Part shown: in pieces, positions 9,127 through 20,387 of the stretch
Numbering within the stretch: position 1 is the first letter of the stretch
Layout of the letters: each line of letters begins with the position of its first letter
Assembly: GCA_947631565.1 (NCBI GenBank)
Contig: CANRLV010000002.1
Span: 1-64,000 of the forward strand
Source: an uncultured Gemmiger sp.
GTDB lineage: Bacteria > Bacillota > Clostridia > Oscillospirales > Ruminococcaceae
Reading direction: 5' to 3'
Length of the DNA stretch: 64,000 bases
The notes under the pieces: generated by a model
Seen by the model: only the letters and a program-made list of their open reading frames with translations
Database searches by the model: none
Told to the model about the DNA's origin: nothing
Program-made: the position numbers and the translations under genes

Positions 9127-10108
9127 GACGCCCAGCCTGTTTGCGGCCCTGCTGACGGGGCTGCTGCTCAACACCATGCTGGCCGACGCTGCCGGCTACG
9201 GGGCCCGCGCCGGGCTGCTGGCGGCGCCCGTCAGCATCGCCGTGCTCACCGCCGTGGGGCTGGTGTTCGCCCACGCCTGGCGCAGCAGCGCCGCACGCCT
9301 GACGCGCGGCCTGTTCGCGGCCCTGCTGGTGCTGAGCTCGGCGCTGGAGCTGCTGCGTATGTGGCAGATGGCCAAGGGCCTGTATGACGGCGCGGTCACG
9401 CTGACCGCCGTCTGCGTGACCGTGCTGCTGCCGGTCATCTACCTGCGCCGCGTCTCGGCCATCGCCCAGACGGCCAATGTGCTGCTCTGTCTGCTGCTGG
9501 CTGTGACCGGCGTGATGGTACTGTCGGTGGCGGGGCGGCTGCGGGTGGTCAACCTGCAAATGCCGGCTGTCACGGCGGGCGTTTGGGCCGAGGCGCTGCG
9601 GGCGCAGACGATGCTCTACCCGGAATTTCTGCTCCCGGCCCTGTGGCGGCAGGAAAAGCGCGGCGATCATACGGCCCTGCGGTTGGCCGGGTACAGCGTG
9701 ATATTCGGCGCGGCGGCGCATCTGCTGTTGGAGCTGTTCTTCGGTGCCGCGCTGCCGCAGCGCTTGTCGCCCCTGCACACGGCGGCACAAAGCGGGACGC
9801 TGTCGGTGTTCAACCGTCTCGAATGGCTGCAGCTGCTGCTGTGGACGATGGCGGTCTCGCTCAAGCTGGCGCTCTACCTGTACGCCGTCATCCGCCTGCT
9901 GGGCGGGCAGAGCAAGGGCGAGGACAGCGCCGTCGGGCTGGACCGGTTCCCGCTGTATCTGGCCGGGATGCTGCTGCTGTGTGTGGTCCTGTGCGGGACG
10001 GATATGCAGGCAGCGCTGCGCCTGCGCACGGCGGGGACCTGGGTATTGGCCGGGCTGGTGACGGCGGAGGGAGGCATACGGCGGCTATGGCCAAAAAAGG
10101 CGGTGTGA
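9107..10108 (+). CDS. Spore germination GerAB-like permease (divergent)
   Basis: Multi-TM protein in gerAB position; GTG start at 9107 overlapping A-subunit 3' end, SD GGGAGG. Confidence 0.65.
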   Translation: METPRNETPSLFAALLTGLLLNTMLADAAGYGARAGLLAAPVSIAVLTAVGLVFAHAWRSSAARLTRGLFAALLVLSSALELLRMWQMAKGLYDGAVTLTAVCVTVLLPVIYLRRVSAIAQTANVLLCLLLAVTGVMVLSVAGRLRVVNLQMPAVTAGVWAEALRAQTMLYPEFLLPALWRQEKRGDHTALRLAGYSVIFGAAAHLLLELFFGAALPQRLSPLHTAAQSGTLSVFNRLEWLQLLLWTMAVSLKLALYLYAVIRLLGGQSKGEDSAVGLDRFPLYLAGMLLLCVVLCGTDMQAALRLRTAGTWVLAGLVTAEGGIRRLWPKKAV

Positions 10109-11028
10109 TGATGCTGTTGTTTTTGCTGGCGGCGCTGGAGGGCTGTGCGGCCCGGTCCTTGGGCGAACGCGCCATCGTGCGGGCGGCGTTTTTTGGCAGC
10201 AGCGGGGAACACAGCACCGTGACCCTGCTGCTGGCGGACCCGCAGGCCGCGGAAGGGGAGGAGGGCTTTGCCACCGCCCAGGGACAGGGCGGCAGCCCGG
10301 CACAGGCGCTGGCGGCGGCGGAGCAGAGCCTGGACGGCACGGCCTTTTATGGCCTGATGGACCTGGTCGGGCTGCCGGCCGACTGCGATTGGGCCGGGGC
10401 GCGCGCCATCGGCGAGGTGCTCTACACGCAGGCCAAGCCGACGCCGGAGCTCTCGCTGTTTCTGCTGCGCGGCGACGAGAGCGCCACCGACGCCGCCGAA
10501 CTGTACGGCGCCCTGCAGGCGGCGGAGAAGCGCTACCGCGTCCACTGCGGCCTGCAGCAGCTGTTCGTGCAGGAGGACCTGTGTGTGCTGCCCGCCCGGC
10601 AGGAGCACGGCTACGGCTTTGCCCTGCTGGCGCGGGACGGCGGCGACAGGCTGTTCCGGGAAGAGCTGCCCGCCCAGCTGGCGGCGGTGCTGTGCGGGCA
10701 GAGCAGCTGCCTCTTGTGCCCCTACGCCGGCGGCAGTGCCTTTTGCAGCGCGCGGGCCAGCGTCACCGTCGGTCCCGAGCAGGATGCCATGACCGTCTGC
10801 CTGCATTTGAAGGATGCCGAGACCCGCAGCCTTGACCCCGCGCTGCTGCCGGGCAAAAGCGATGCCCGGGCCACGCTGCGCGCCGAGCTGCTGGCCGCCT
10901 TTGCCGAGCTGTGCGCGGCGGCGCAGCGGCAGCACACCGACCCGCTGCGCCTGGCTTTCTGGGATGCCGTGCATTACGGTCCCGCCAAGCGCCCCGTGAC
11001 GCCGGTGCTGGAGATCGTGTTTGAATAA
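10087..11028 (+). CDS. Spore germination GerAC-like lipoprotein
   Basis: Lipobox-like LLAALEGC, third gene of AA-AB-AC array; overlaps gerAB 3' end. Confidence 0.65.
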   Translation: MAKKGGVMMLLFLLAALEGCAARSLGERAIVRAAFFGSSGEHSTVTLLLADPQAAEGEEGFATAQGQGGSPAQALAAAEQSLDGTAFYGLMDLVGLPADCDWAGARAIGEVLYTQAKPTPELSLFLLRGDESATDAAELYGALQAAEKRYRVHCGLQQLFVQEDLCVLPARQEHGYGFALLARDGGDRLFREELPAQLAAVLCGQSSCLLCPYAGGSAFCSARASVTVGPEQDAMTVCLHLKDAETRSLDPALLPGKSDARATLRAELLAAFAELCAAAQRQHTDPLRLAFWDAVHYGPAKRPVTPVLEIVFE

Positions 11029-11032
11029 AAAG

Positions 11033-11064
11033 GGAAGCGCCGGCCAGGTCTGGCCGGCGCTTCC
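11033..11064 (+). terminator. Stem-loop after gerAC-like gene
   Basis: GGAAGCGCCGGCCA..TGGCCGGCGCTTCC. Confidence 0.5.
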
Positions 11065-11070
11065 GTATAC

Positions 11071-11105
11071 AAAACGCGGTCCCTGCGCTGCTGCGCAGGG
11101 ACCGC
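11071..11105 (-). terminator. Terminator of fhs (minus strand)
   Basis: GCGGTCCCTGCGC..GCGCAGGGACCGC followed on minus strand by GTTTTG. Confidence 0.6.
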
Positions 11106-11119
11106 AAAGATGTACTTAT

Positions 11120-12781
11120 TCAGAACAGGCCGGTGATCCTGCCGTTCTCGTCACAGTCGATGTCCATGGCCGCGGGGTGTTTGGGCAGACCGGGCATGGT
11201 CATGATACTGCCGCAGATGACCACCACAAAGCCGGCCCCGGCCGAGAGACGCACCTCGCGCACGTTCATGGTAAAGCCGGTGGGCGCGGCCTTGAGCGCC
11301 GCGTCGTCGCTGAAGGAATACTGCGTTTTGGCGATGCAGACCGGCAGCTTGCCGTAGCCCATGGCCTCCAGCTCGTCCAGTGTCTTTTTGGCGGCGGCCG
11401 CATAGCTCACACCGTCGGCGCGGTAGATCTTTTTGGCCACGGCCTCGATCTTTTCGGCCAGCGGCATCTCGAGCGGGTAGGTGAACCGGATGGGCCGGTC
11501 CTCCATAATGGAGAGCACGGTCTGCGCCAGTTCTTTGCCGCCCTCGCCGCCCTTGGCGAACACCTCGGACAACGCGCAGGGCACGCCGGACTTTTCACAC
11601 ACCTCGCGGATGACAGCCATCTCCTCGGCCGTGTCGGTGGGGAAGGCGTTGATGGCCACGCACACCGGCAGGCCGAAGCCGTTCTTCAGGTTGTCGATGT
11701 GGCGCTCCAGGTTCGCCGCGCCGGCCCTGACCGCGGCTGCGTTCGGCTTGCCGAGGTCGGCCTTGGCCACGCCGCCGTGGCTCTTGAGTGCGCGCACGGT
11801 GGCCACCAGCACGACGGCACTGGGCGCGACGCCGGCGTAGCGGCACTTGATGTCGAGGAATTTCTCGGCGCCCAGATCGGCGCCAAAGCCTGCCTCGGTG
11901 ACGACGTAGTCGGCCAGCTTGAGGCTCAATTTGGTGGCGGTGACGCTGTTGCAGCCGTGGGCGATGTTGGCGAACGGCCCGCCGTGGATGATAGCGGGGT
12001 TGTTCTCCAGCGTCTGCACGAGGTTGGGGTCGATGGCATCCTTGAGCAGGGCGGTCATGGCGCCGGCAGCGCCCAGGTCCCCGGCCGTGACCGGCTTGCC
12101 GTCATAGGTGTAAGCGCAGACGATGCGGGAAAGGCGTTCCTTCAGGTCCTTGAGGTCGGTGGCCAGGCAGAAGATGGCCATGATCTCGCTGGCCACCGTG
12201 ATGTCAAAGCCGTCCTCGCGCGGGGTGCCGTTGACCTTGCCGCCCAGCCCGTCGACCAGAAAGCGCAGCTGGCGGTCGTTCATGTCCATGCAGCGCTTCC
12301 AGGTCACGCGGCGCGGGTCGATGTTCAAGGGGTTGCCTTGCTGGATGGAATTGTCGATCATGGCCGCCAACAGGTTGTTGGCGGTGCCGATGGCATGGAT
12401 GTCACCGGTAAAATGCAGGTTGATGTCCTCCATCGGCACGACCTGGGCATAGCCGCCGCCGGCCGCGCCGCCCTTGATGCCGAACACCGGGCCCAGGCTC
12501 GGCTCGCGCAGGCAGAGCATGGTCTTTTTGCCCAAAGCGCACAGCGCGTCCGCCAGGCCGACGCTCGTCGTGGTCTTGCCCTCGCCGGCCGGAGTGGGGG
12601 AGATGGCCGTGACCAAAATCAGCCTGCCGTCCGGGCCGCTGCCGCGGATGAGCTTGTGGTCCAGCTTGGCCTTGTACTTGCCGTAGGGAATGATGGAATC
12701 GGCATCCAGCCCCACGCGCGCGGCGATCTCGGTGATGGGCTTTAAGGTCGCCGCCTGGGCGATCTCGATATCAGTCAGCAT
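11120..12781 (-). CDS. fhs: Formate--tetrahydrofolate ligase
   Basis: [66 protein letters not shown] at 12781. Confidence 0.97.
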   Translation of the reverse strand: MLTDIEIAQAATLKPITEIAARVGLDADSIIPYGKYKAKLDHKLIRGSGPDGRLILVTAISPTPAGEGKTTTSVGLADALCALGKKTMLCLREPSLGPVFGIKGGAAGGGYAQVVPMEDINLHFTGDIHAIGTANNLLAAMIDNSIQQGNPLNIDPRRVTWKRCMDMNDRQLRFLVDGLGGKVNGTPREDGFDITVASEIMAIFCLATDLKDLKERLSRIVCAYTYDGKPVTAGDLGAAGAMTALLKDAIDPNLVQTLENNPAIIHGGPFANIAHGCNSVTATKLSLKLADYVVTEAGFGADLGAEKFLDIKCRYAGVAPSAVVLVATVRALKSHGGVAKADLGKPNAAAVRAGAANLERHIDNLKNGFGLPVCVAINAFPTDTAEEMAVIREVCEKSGVPCALSEVFAKGGEGGKELAQTVLSIMEDRPIRFTYPLEMPLAEKIEAVAKKIYRADGVSYAAAAKKTLDELEAMGYGKLPVCIAKTQYSFSDDAALKAAPTGFTMNVREVRLSAGAGFVVVICGSIMTMPGLPKHPAAMDIDCDENGRITGLF

Positions 12782-12888
12782 AGGTCTCGGTTCCTTTCCG
12801 TATACTACATTTTGTATTTGACGGCAGGCTTGCCCTCTAATTGTAGCAGATGGCGGCGGCGAATACAAGCCAAAACCGGCGCCCGCGC

Positions 12889-12928
12889 AAAAAAGGTGGA
12901 AAGCACCAAAAATGGCCTGCTTTCCACC
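12889..12928 (-). terminator. Terminator of minus-strand met/GT operon
   Basis: GGTGGAAAGCA..TGCTTTCCACC followed by T6 on the minus strand. Confidence 0.75.
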
Positions 12929-12952
12929 GCGCGGTTTATCCAAGTTTACCGG

Positions 12953-13750
12953 TTATAAAGCGCCCCGGCCCAGGCCCCATTTGCGGAAATACCGCCCCAT
13001 GCTCTTGAGCTGCAGGGCAAATTTGCGGGCGTCGCGCATGGGGTCGCGGTGCCAGGCATGGATGGCCGCAAACTGCGGCGCCAGCCAGACCGTGCCCTCG
13101 CGCAGGGCCTTTTGGGTGATGTCGGCATCCTCGACGTACAGGAAGTAATCGGGGTCAAAGCCGCCGATTTTTTGAAAGGTGTCGGTGCGCACGGCGCAAA
13201 AGCTGCCGGTGCAGAATTCGATGCGCCGCGGCCGGGTCAGGTCCTCGTCCTGCATCGTGTAGTGCGCGTCCGCCCTGGCGAACACGCCGCCCAGGCGCGG
13301 CGCCAGCTGGCGGGCCAGCAGCAGCCACGGCGTCGGCTTGCGGCGGGGCAGGTGCTGGATGCGCCCGTCCGGGTACCAGAGCTGCGGCGTCGCCATCACG
13401 GCGCCCGGCTGCGCCAAAAGCCAGTCGGCCAGGTCATTCAGCACGTCGCCGTCCCCCTCGCGCAGCAGGATATCGGGGTTGAGGATGCAGTGCACATCGC
13501 TCGCCAGCGCCGGCAGCACCGTGTTGTGCCCCCTGCCGAAGCCGACATTTTCCGGCAAGCAAATGACCTTTACACGCCCGTCGGCGAAGTCGGTGCCGGC
13601 CAATCGCTGCCCGCAGCCGTCGGGGCTGGCGTTGTCGACGAGATACAGCCGGAAATCCGGGCTTTTGGTGTGGGCCAGAACACTGCGCGCGGCGGCGCAG
13701 ACCTCGTCAAGGTCACAGTAGGCGACGATGCTCGCGCTGACGGTGGCCAT
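12953..13750 (-). CDS. Glycosyltransferase family 2
   Basis: SASIVAYCDLDEVCAAARSV, FRLYLVDNASPDG, FGRGHNTVL, CTGSFCAVRTDTFQKIGGFDPDYFLYVEDADI. Confidence 0.9.
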   Translation of the reverse strand: MATVSASIVAYCDLDEVCAAARSVLAHTKSPDFRLYLVDNASPDGCGQRLAGTDFADGRVKVICLPENVGFGRGHNTVLPALASDVHCILNPDILLREGDGDVLNDLADWLLAQPGAVMATPQLWYPDGRIQHLPRRKPTPWLLLARQLAPRLGGVFARADAHYTMQDEDLTRPRRIEFCTGSFCAVRTDTFQKIGGFDPDYFLYVEDADITQKALREGTVWLAPQFAAIHAWHRDPMRDARKFALQLKSMGRYFRKWGLGRGAL

Positions 13751-13754
13751 CGGG

Positions 13755-14690
13755 TCACACCTCCTCGTCCACGGCCGCCAGTTCGCCCAGGTCATAGGGC
13801 GTGTTCTGGTAGACGTAGTAGTTCAGCCAGTTGGTGTAGAGCAGGTGCCCGTGCGCCCGCCAGCGGAAGACCGGCTCCTGCGCCGGGTCGTCGTTGGGAT
13901 AATAGTTGACGGGCGGCAGGATGGGCCTGCCGGCGGCCACGTCGCGGCGGTACTCGGCATCCAGCGTATATTTGTCATATTCCGGGTGGCCGATGACGAA
14001 GATCTGCCGGCCGGAATCGGTCGAGAGCAGCATCGGCCCGGCCACGGCGCTGTCGGCCAGGATGCGCAGGCGATCGCAGGCCTCGATGTCGGCGCGGTCC
14101 ACGCCCGCCCAGCGGCTGTGCGGGGCATAGAATACCTCGTCAAAGCCGCGCACCAAGGGGTTTGCGGGACGTACCACCCTGTGCGGATAAACACCGAACA
14201 GCTTTTGCGCAAAGCTGACCTTGCGGATGCCGAAATGGTAGTAAAGCCCCGCCAGCGCGCCCCAGCACAGGTGGATGGTGGAATATACGTTTTCCTTGCT
14301 GTACTCCATGATATCGCACAGCTCGCGCCAGTAGTCCACCTGCTCGTAGTCCATGTCCTCCAGCGGCGCACCGGTGATGATCATGCCGTCAAAGCGCTCG
14401 CCCTGCACCTCGGCGAAGGTTTTGTAAAAGGCCTTCATGTGCTCCTGCGGGGTGTGGGTGGGCAGGTGGCTGGCCGTCTGCAGAAAGGTCAGCTGCACCT
14501 GCAGCGGGCTGTTCGCCAGCAGGCGGGCCAGCTGCGTCTCGGTGATGATCTTGGACGGCATCAGGTTGAGGATGAGGATGCGCAGCGGTCGGATGTGCTG
14601 GCTCTGCGCGCGCTGCCGGTGCATGACGAACACATTCTCGCTGCTCAAGACCTCATAGGCGGGCAGCTCCCGCGGGATGATGAGGGGCAT
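13755..14690 (-). CDS. metA: Homoserine O-acyltransferase, MetA family (predicted acetyl-CoA type)
   Basis: RPLRILILNLMPSKIITETQ; GMIITGAPLEDMDYEQVDYW; STIHLCWGALAGLYYHFGI; FVIGHPEYDKYTL. Confidence 0.95.
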   Translation of the reverse strand: MPLIIPRELPAYEVLSSENVFVMHRQRAQSQHIRPLRILILNLMPSKIITETQLARLLANSPLQVQLTFLQTASHLPTHTPQEHMKAFYKTFAEVQGERFDGMIITGAPLEDMDYEQVDYWRELCDIMEYSKENVYSTIHLCWGALAGLYYHFGIRKVSFAQKLFGVYPHRVVRPANPLVRGFDEVFYAPHSRWAGVDRADIEACDRLRILADSAVAGPMLLSTDSGRQIFVIGHPEYDKYTLDAEYRRDVAAGRPILPPVNYYPNDDPAQEPVFRWRAHGHLLYTNWLNYYVYQNTPYDLGELAAVDEEV

Positions 14691-14709
14691 GGTCGGCTCC
14701 TTTTACACT

Positions 14710-15999
14710 TCAAATCTTGTCCAGCGCCTGGGCGATGTCGGCGATGAGGTCCTGCTTGTCCTCCAGCCCGCAGCTCATGCGGACCAGATCCGGCTGCACG
14801 CCGGCGGCCAGCAGCTGGGCATCGTTCATCTGGCGGTGGGTGCTGCTGGCCGGGTGCAGGCAGCAGGTGCGGGCGTCGGCCACATGGGTCTCGATGGCGG
14901 CCAGCTTCAGGTGCCCCATGAAGTCGGCGGCGGCCGCGCGCCCGCCCCTGACGCCGAAGCTGACCACGCCGCAGCTGCCGTGGGGCAGGTACTTCTGCGC
15001 CAAAGCGTGGTACTTGTCGCCCGGCAGGCCACAGTAGTTCACATAGCTGATTTTGGGATGGCCGGCCAAAAACTCGGCCACGGCCTGACCGTTCTCACAG
15101 TGGCGGGCCATGCGAACGTGCAGGCTTTCGAGTCCTAAATTGAGCATATAGGCGCTCATCGGGCTCTGCACGCTGCCCAGATCGCGCATGAGCTGGGCGG
15201 TGGCCTTGGTGATGAAGGCACCCTCCTTGCCGAAGCGCTCGGCGTAGGTCACGCCGTGGTAGCTCTCGTCGGGGGTGGTCAGGCCGGGGAACTTGTCGGC
15301 GTGGGCCATCCAGTCAAAGCGGCCGCCGTCGACGATGGCGCCGCCCACGCAGGCGCCGTGGCCGTCCATGTACTTGGTGGTGGAGTGGGTCACGATGTCG
15401 GCGCCCCAGTCAAACGGGCGACAGTTGACCGGCGTCGCGAAAGTATTGTCGACAATAAAAGGCACGCCGTGGGCGTGTGCCGCGGCGGCAAATTTCTCGA
15501 TGTCCAGCACGGTCAGGGCCGGGTTGGCGATGGTCTCGCCGAACACGGCTTTGGTATTGGGCCTGAAAGCCGCGTCCAGCTCCGCCGGCGTGCAGTCCGG
15601 GTCGACAAAGGTGGCGGTGATGCCCATCTTGGCCATCGTGACAGAAATCAGGTTGAAGGTGCCGCCGTAGATGGTGGCGCTGGACACGATGTGGTCCCCG
15701 GCGCTGCAAAGGTTGAACAGCGCGTAGAAGTTGGCTGCCTGGCCGGAGCCGGTCAGCATCGCCGCCGTGCCGCCCTCCAGCGCGGCCAGCTTGGCGGCGA
15801 CGGTATCGCAGGTGGGGTTTTGCAGGCGGGAATAGAAGTAGCCGCTGGCCTCCAGGTCGAACAGCTTGCCCATCTCGTCCGAGGAATCGTATTTAAAGGT
15901 GGTGCTTTGGATGATAGGGATCTGCCGCGGTTCGCCGTTGCCCGGCGTATAACCGCCCTGCACGCACAGGGTATCGACGGAAGGATTCTTGTCTGTCAT
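14710..15999 (-). CDS. metY: O-acetylhomoserine aminocarboxypropyltransferase/cysteine synthase
   Basis: Cys/Met metabolism PLP family: STTFKYDSSDEMGKLFDLEASGYFYSRLQNPT; IVTHSTTKYMDGHGACVGG. Confidence 0.93.
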   Translation of the reverse strand: MTDKNPSVDTLCVQGGYTPGNGEPRQIPIIQSTTFKYDSSDEMGKLFDLEASGYFYSRLQNPTCDTVAAKLAALEGGTAAMLTGSGQAANFYALFNLCSAGDHIVSSATIYGGTFNLISVTMAKMGITATFVDPDCTPAELDAAFRPNTKAVFGETIANPALTVLDIEKFAAAAHAHGVPFIVDNTFATPVNCRPFDWGADIVTHSTTKYMDGHGACVGGAIVDGGRFDWMAHADKFPGLTTPDESYHGVTYAERFGKEGAFITKATAQLMRDLGSVQSPMSAYMLNLGLESLHVRMARHCENGQAVAEFLAGHPKISYVNYCGLPGDKYHALAQKYLPHGSCGVVSFGVRGGRAAAADFMGHLKLAAIETHVADARTCCLHPASSTHRQMNDAQLLAAGVQPDLVRMSCGLEDKQDLIADIAQALDKI

Positions 16000-16123
16000 A
16001 AAAGGGCCCCCTTGCTGTAAAGTGCTTATATTGTAGCGCGTTTTTTGCCTTTGCGCAAGGGCCTGACGGCGGGCAGGTCAACGCCGCGCATTGTGAACGG
16101 TTTGTGAATCTTTTTGGGGGCCC

Positions 16124-16151
16124 TTGACAATTCCCGGGAATATGGTACAAT
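16124..16151 (+). promoter_or_regulatory. Sigma-A promoter of clpB
   Basis: TTGACA (16124-16129) - 16 bp - TACAAT (16146-16151). Confidence 0.75.
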
Positions 16152-16152
16152 A

Positions 16153-16179
16153 TTAGCAGTCAAGGCAATAGAGTGCTAA
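16153..16179 (+). promoter_or_regulatory. CIRCE element (HrcA operator) upstream of clpB
   Basis: TTAGCAGTC-N9-GAGTGCTAA, one mismatch to consensus TTAGCACTC-N9-GAGTGCTAA. Confidence 0.92.
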
Positions 16180-16295
16180 TTATGAAAAATAACCGCGAAC
16201 AAACGCGATAAGAAAGCGGGAAAAACTCAAAAGCTTTGGCTGGCAATATGATTTCCCTTGGCCCTTTGCAAGCGGGGCCGGAAAGGAGATAGAGC

Positions 16296-18905
<2,610 letters not shown>

Positions 18906-18918
18906 GCGAGACATAGTG

Positions 18919-18953
18919 CAGGCCCCCGCCGGGGTTTTCCCGGCGGGGGCCTG
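18919..18953 (+). terminator. Strong stem-loop after clpB
   Basis: CAGGCCCCCGCCGGGG-ttt-CCCGGCGGGGGCCTG. Confidence 0.6.
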
Positions 18954-18959
18954 TTGCGG

Positions 18960-18987
18960 TTGCATTTTGTCGGAATTTTGGTATAAT
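18960..18987 (+). promoter_or_regulatory. Putative promoter of VTC-DUF4956-CotH operon
   Basis: TTGCAT (18960-18965) - 16 bp - TATAAT (18982-18987). Confidence 0.5.
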
Positions 18988-19022
18988 GTTTGGGTAACAG
19001 AAAACGCAAAGCGAGAACAGCT

Positions 19023-19724
19023 ATGAAGCGTTACCGCAACGAATGGAAATATTGCTGTACGGACGGTGAGCTGGCCCTGCTGGAAAGCCGGCTGCGGGCG
19101 CTGCTGCCGCTGGACGGGCACGCCGGACCGCAGGGGCGGTATACCGTGCACAGCCTGTATTTTGACGACTACACCGATACCTGCGCGCGGGACAACAACG
19201 CCGGCGCAGCCGAGCGCTTCAAGTACCGCATCCGCTACTATAACGATGCGCGCGGGCATTTGCAGCTGGAGCGCAAGGACAAGCGGTACAACCTGTGTCA
19301 CAAGAGCAGCTGTCCCGTCAGCCGGGCCGAGTACGAGGACCTGACGGCGGGTCGGGCGGCAGAGGTGTTCTGGCAGACCGGGGACCCGGTGCTGCAGCGC
19401 TTCTGCGTGGCAGCGATGGACCGGCACTTCACGCCCAAGGTCATCGTGGACTATGAACGCACGGCATTCATTGAACCGGTCACCAACATCCGCATCACGC
19501 TGGACCGAAACATTGCGGCCTCGCCGTGGACGGAGGATTTTTTGCGTGAGGGCGGCTACCAGAGCCTGCCGCTGCAGGGCGAGCGCTGCCACATTCTGGA
19601 AGTGAAGTTCGACGATATCCTGCCCGGCTATATCCGTGAAACGGTATGCTCACGGGATTTCCAGCAGACATCGTTTTCCAAGTATTATTTGGGCCGTAAA
19701 ATGATCGAGGAGGTCGTAAAATGA
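19023..19724 (+). CDS. Polyphosphate polymerase (VTC) domain protein
   Basis: YRNEWKYCC, YTVHSLYFDDYTDTCARDNNAGAAERFKYRIRYYN, LERKDKRY, VIVDYERTAFIEP, ILEVKFDDILP. Confidence 0.9.
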   Translation: MKRYRNEWKYCCTDGELALLESRLRALLPLDGHAGPQGRYTVHSLYFDDYTDTCARDNNAGAAERFKYRIRYYNDARGHLQLERKDKRYNLCHKSSCPVSRAEYEDLTAGRAAEVFWQTGDPVLQRFCVAAMDRHFTPKVIVDYERTAFIEPVTNIRITLDRNIAASPWTEDFLREGGYQSLPLQGERCHILEVKFDDILPGYIRETVCSRDFQQTSFSKYYLGRKMIEEVVK

Positions 19725-20387
19725 GCCAATTGCTGTCCTATTTTTTCAGTCTGTACCGACAGGAGGACCTGCCGGCGCGGGTGATCCTGCTGGTACTGCT
19801 GGCGGTGCTGGTGCTGTCGGCGTATGAATTTGCGGTGTACCGTCTGGTATCACACCGGGCTTTCTACAACAAGTCTTTTCACATCAGTGTGGCGGTGCTG
19901 CCGTTTTTCATCGCCACCATCATTTTGTGCCTGCAATCCAACCTTGTCATCACGTTGGGCACCATCGGTGCGCTGGCCATCATCCGCTTCCGCACCGCGG
20001 TCAAGGACCCGGTGGACATGATCTATCTGCTGTGGAGCGTGCACACCGGCATCGTGTGCGGCTGCCAGCTGTATGAGGTGGCGGTGCTGACCTCGCTGGT
20101 GGTGACCGTCGTGCTGCTGGTGCTGGAGAACCTGAGCTTCGGCCGCCGGCCCTTCGTGCTCGTGGTACACAGCGGCGGGAACGTCGAGACGGAGGTCACA
20201 AAACTGCTCGGGGGGGGGGTATACCAGGCATTTTAAGGTAAAGAGCCGCAGCATGACCGGTCAGGGCATGGACCTGACCATCGAATGCACACTCACCGAG
20301 CCGGAAAAGCTGACCGAGGCCCTGCGCACCCTGCAAGGGGTGGAGCGCTTTTCCCTCATCGAATATGACGCCGAGGACATCGTGTGA
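19721..20387 (+). pseudogene. DUF4956 membrane protein, frame interrupted at G10 tract (20210-20219)
   Basis: ORF 19721-20236 stops early; with one G fewer the frame reads ..LGGGYTRHFKVKSRSMTGQGMDLTIECTLTEPEKLTEALRTLQGVERFSLIEYDAEDIV* ending 20387, overlapping the next start (GTGATG). Confidence 0.8.

Noticed and set aside
16000-16150. SAM riboswitch upstream of metY
   Set aside because: Leader is short, with a plain promoter and no SAM-box-like stems or terminator.
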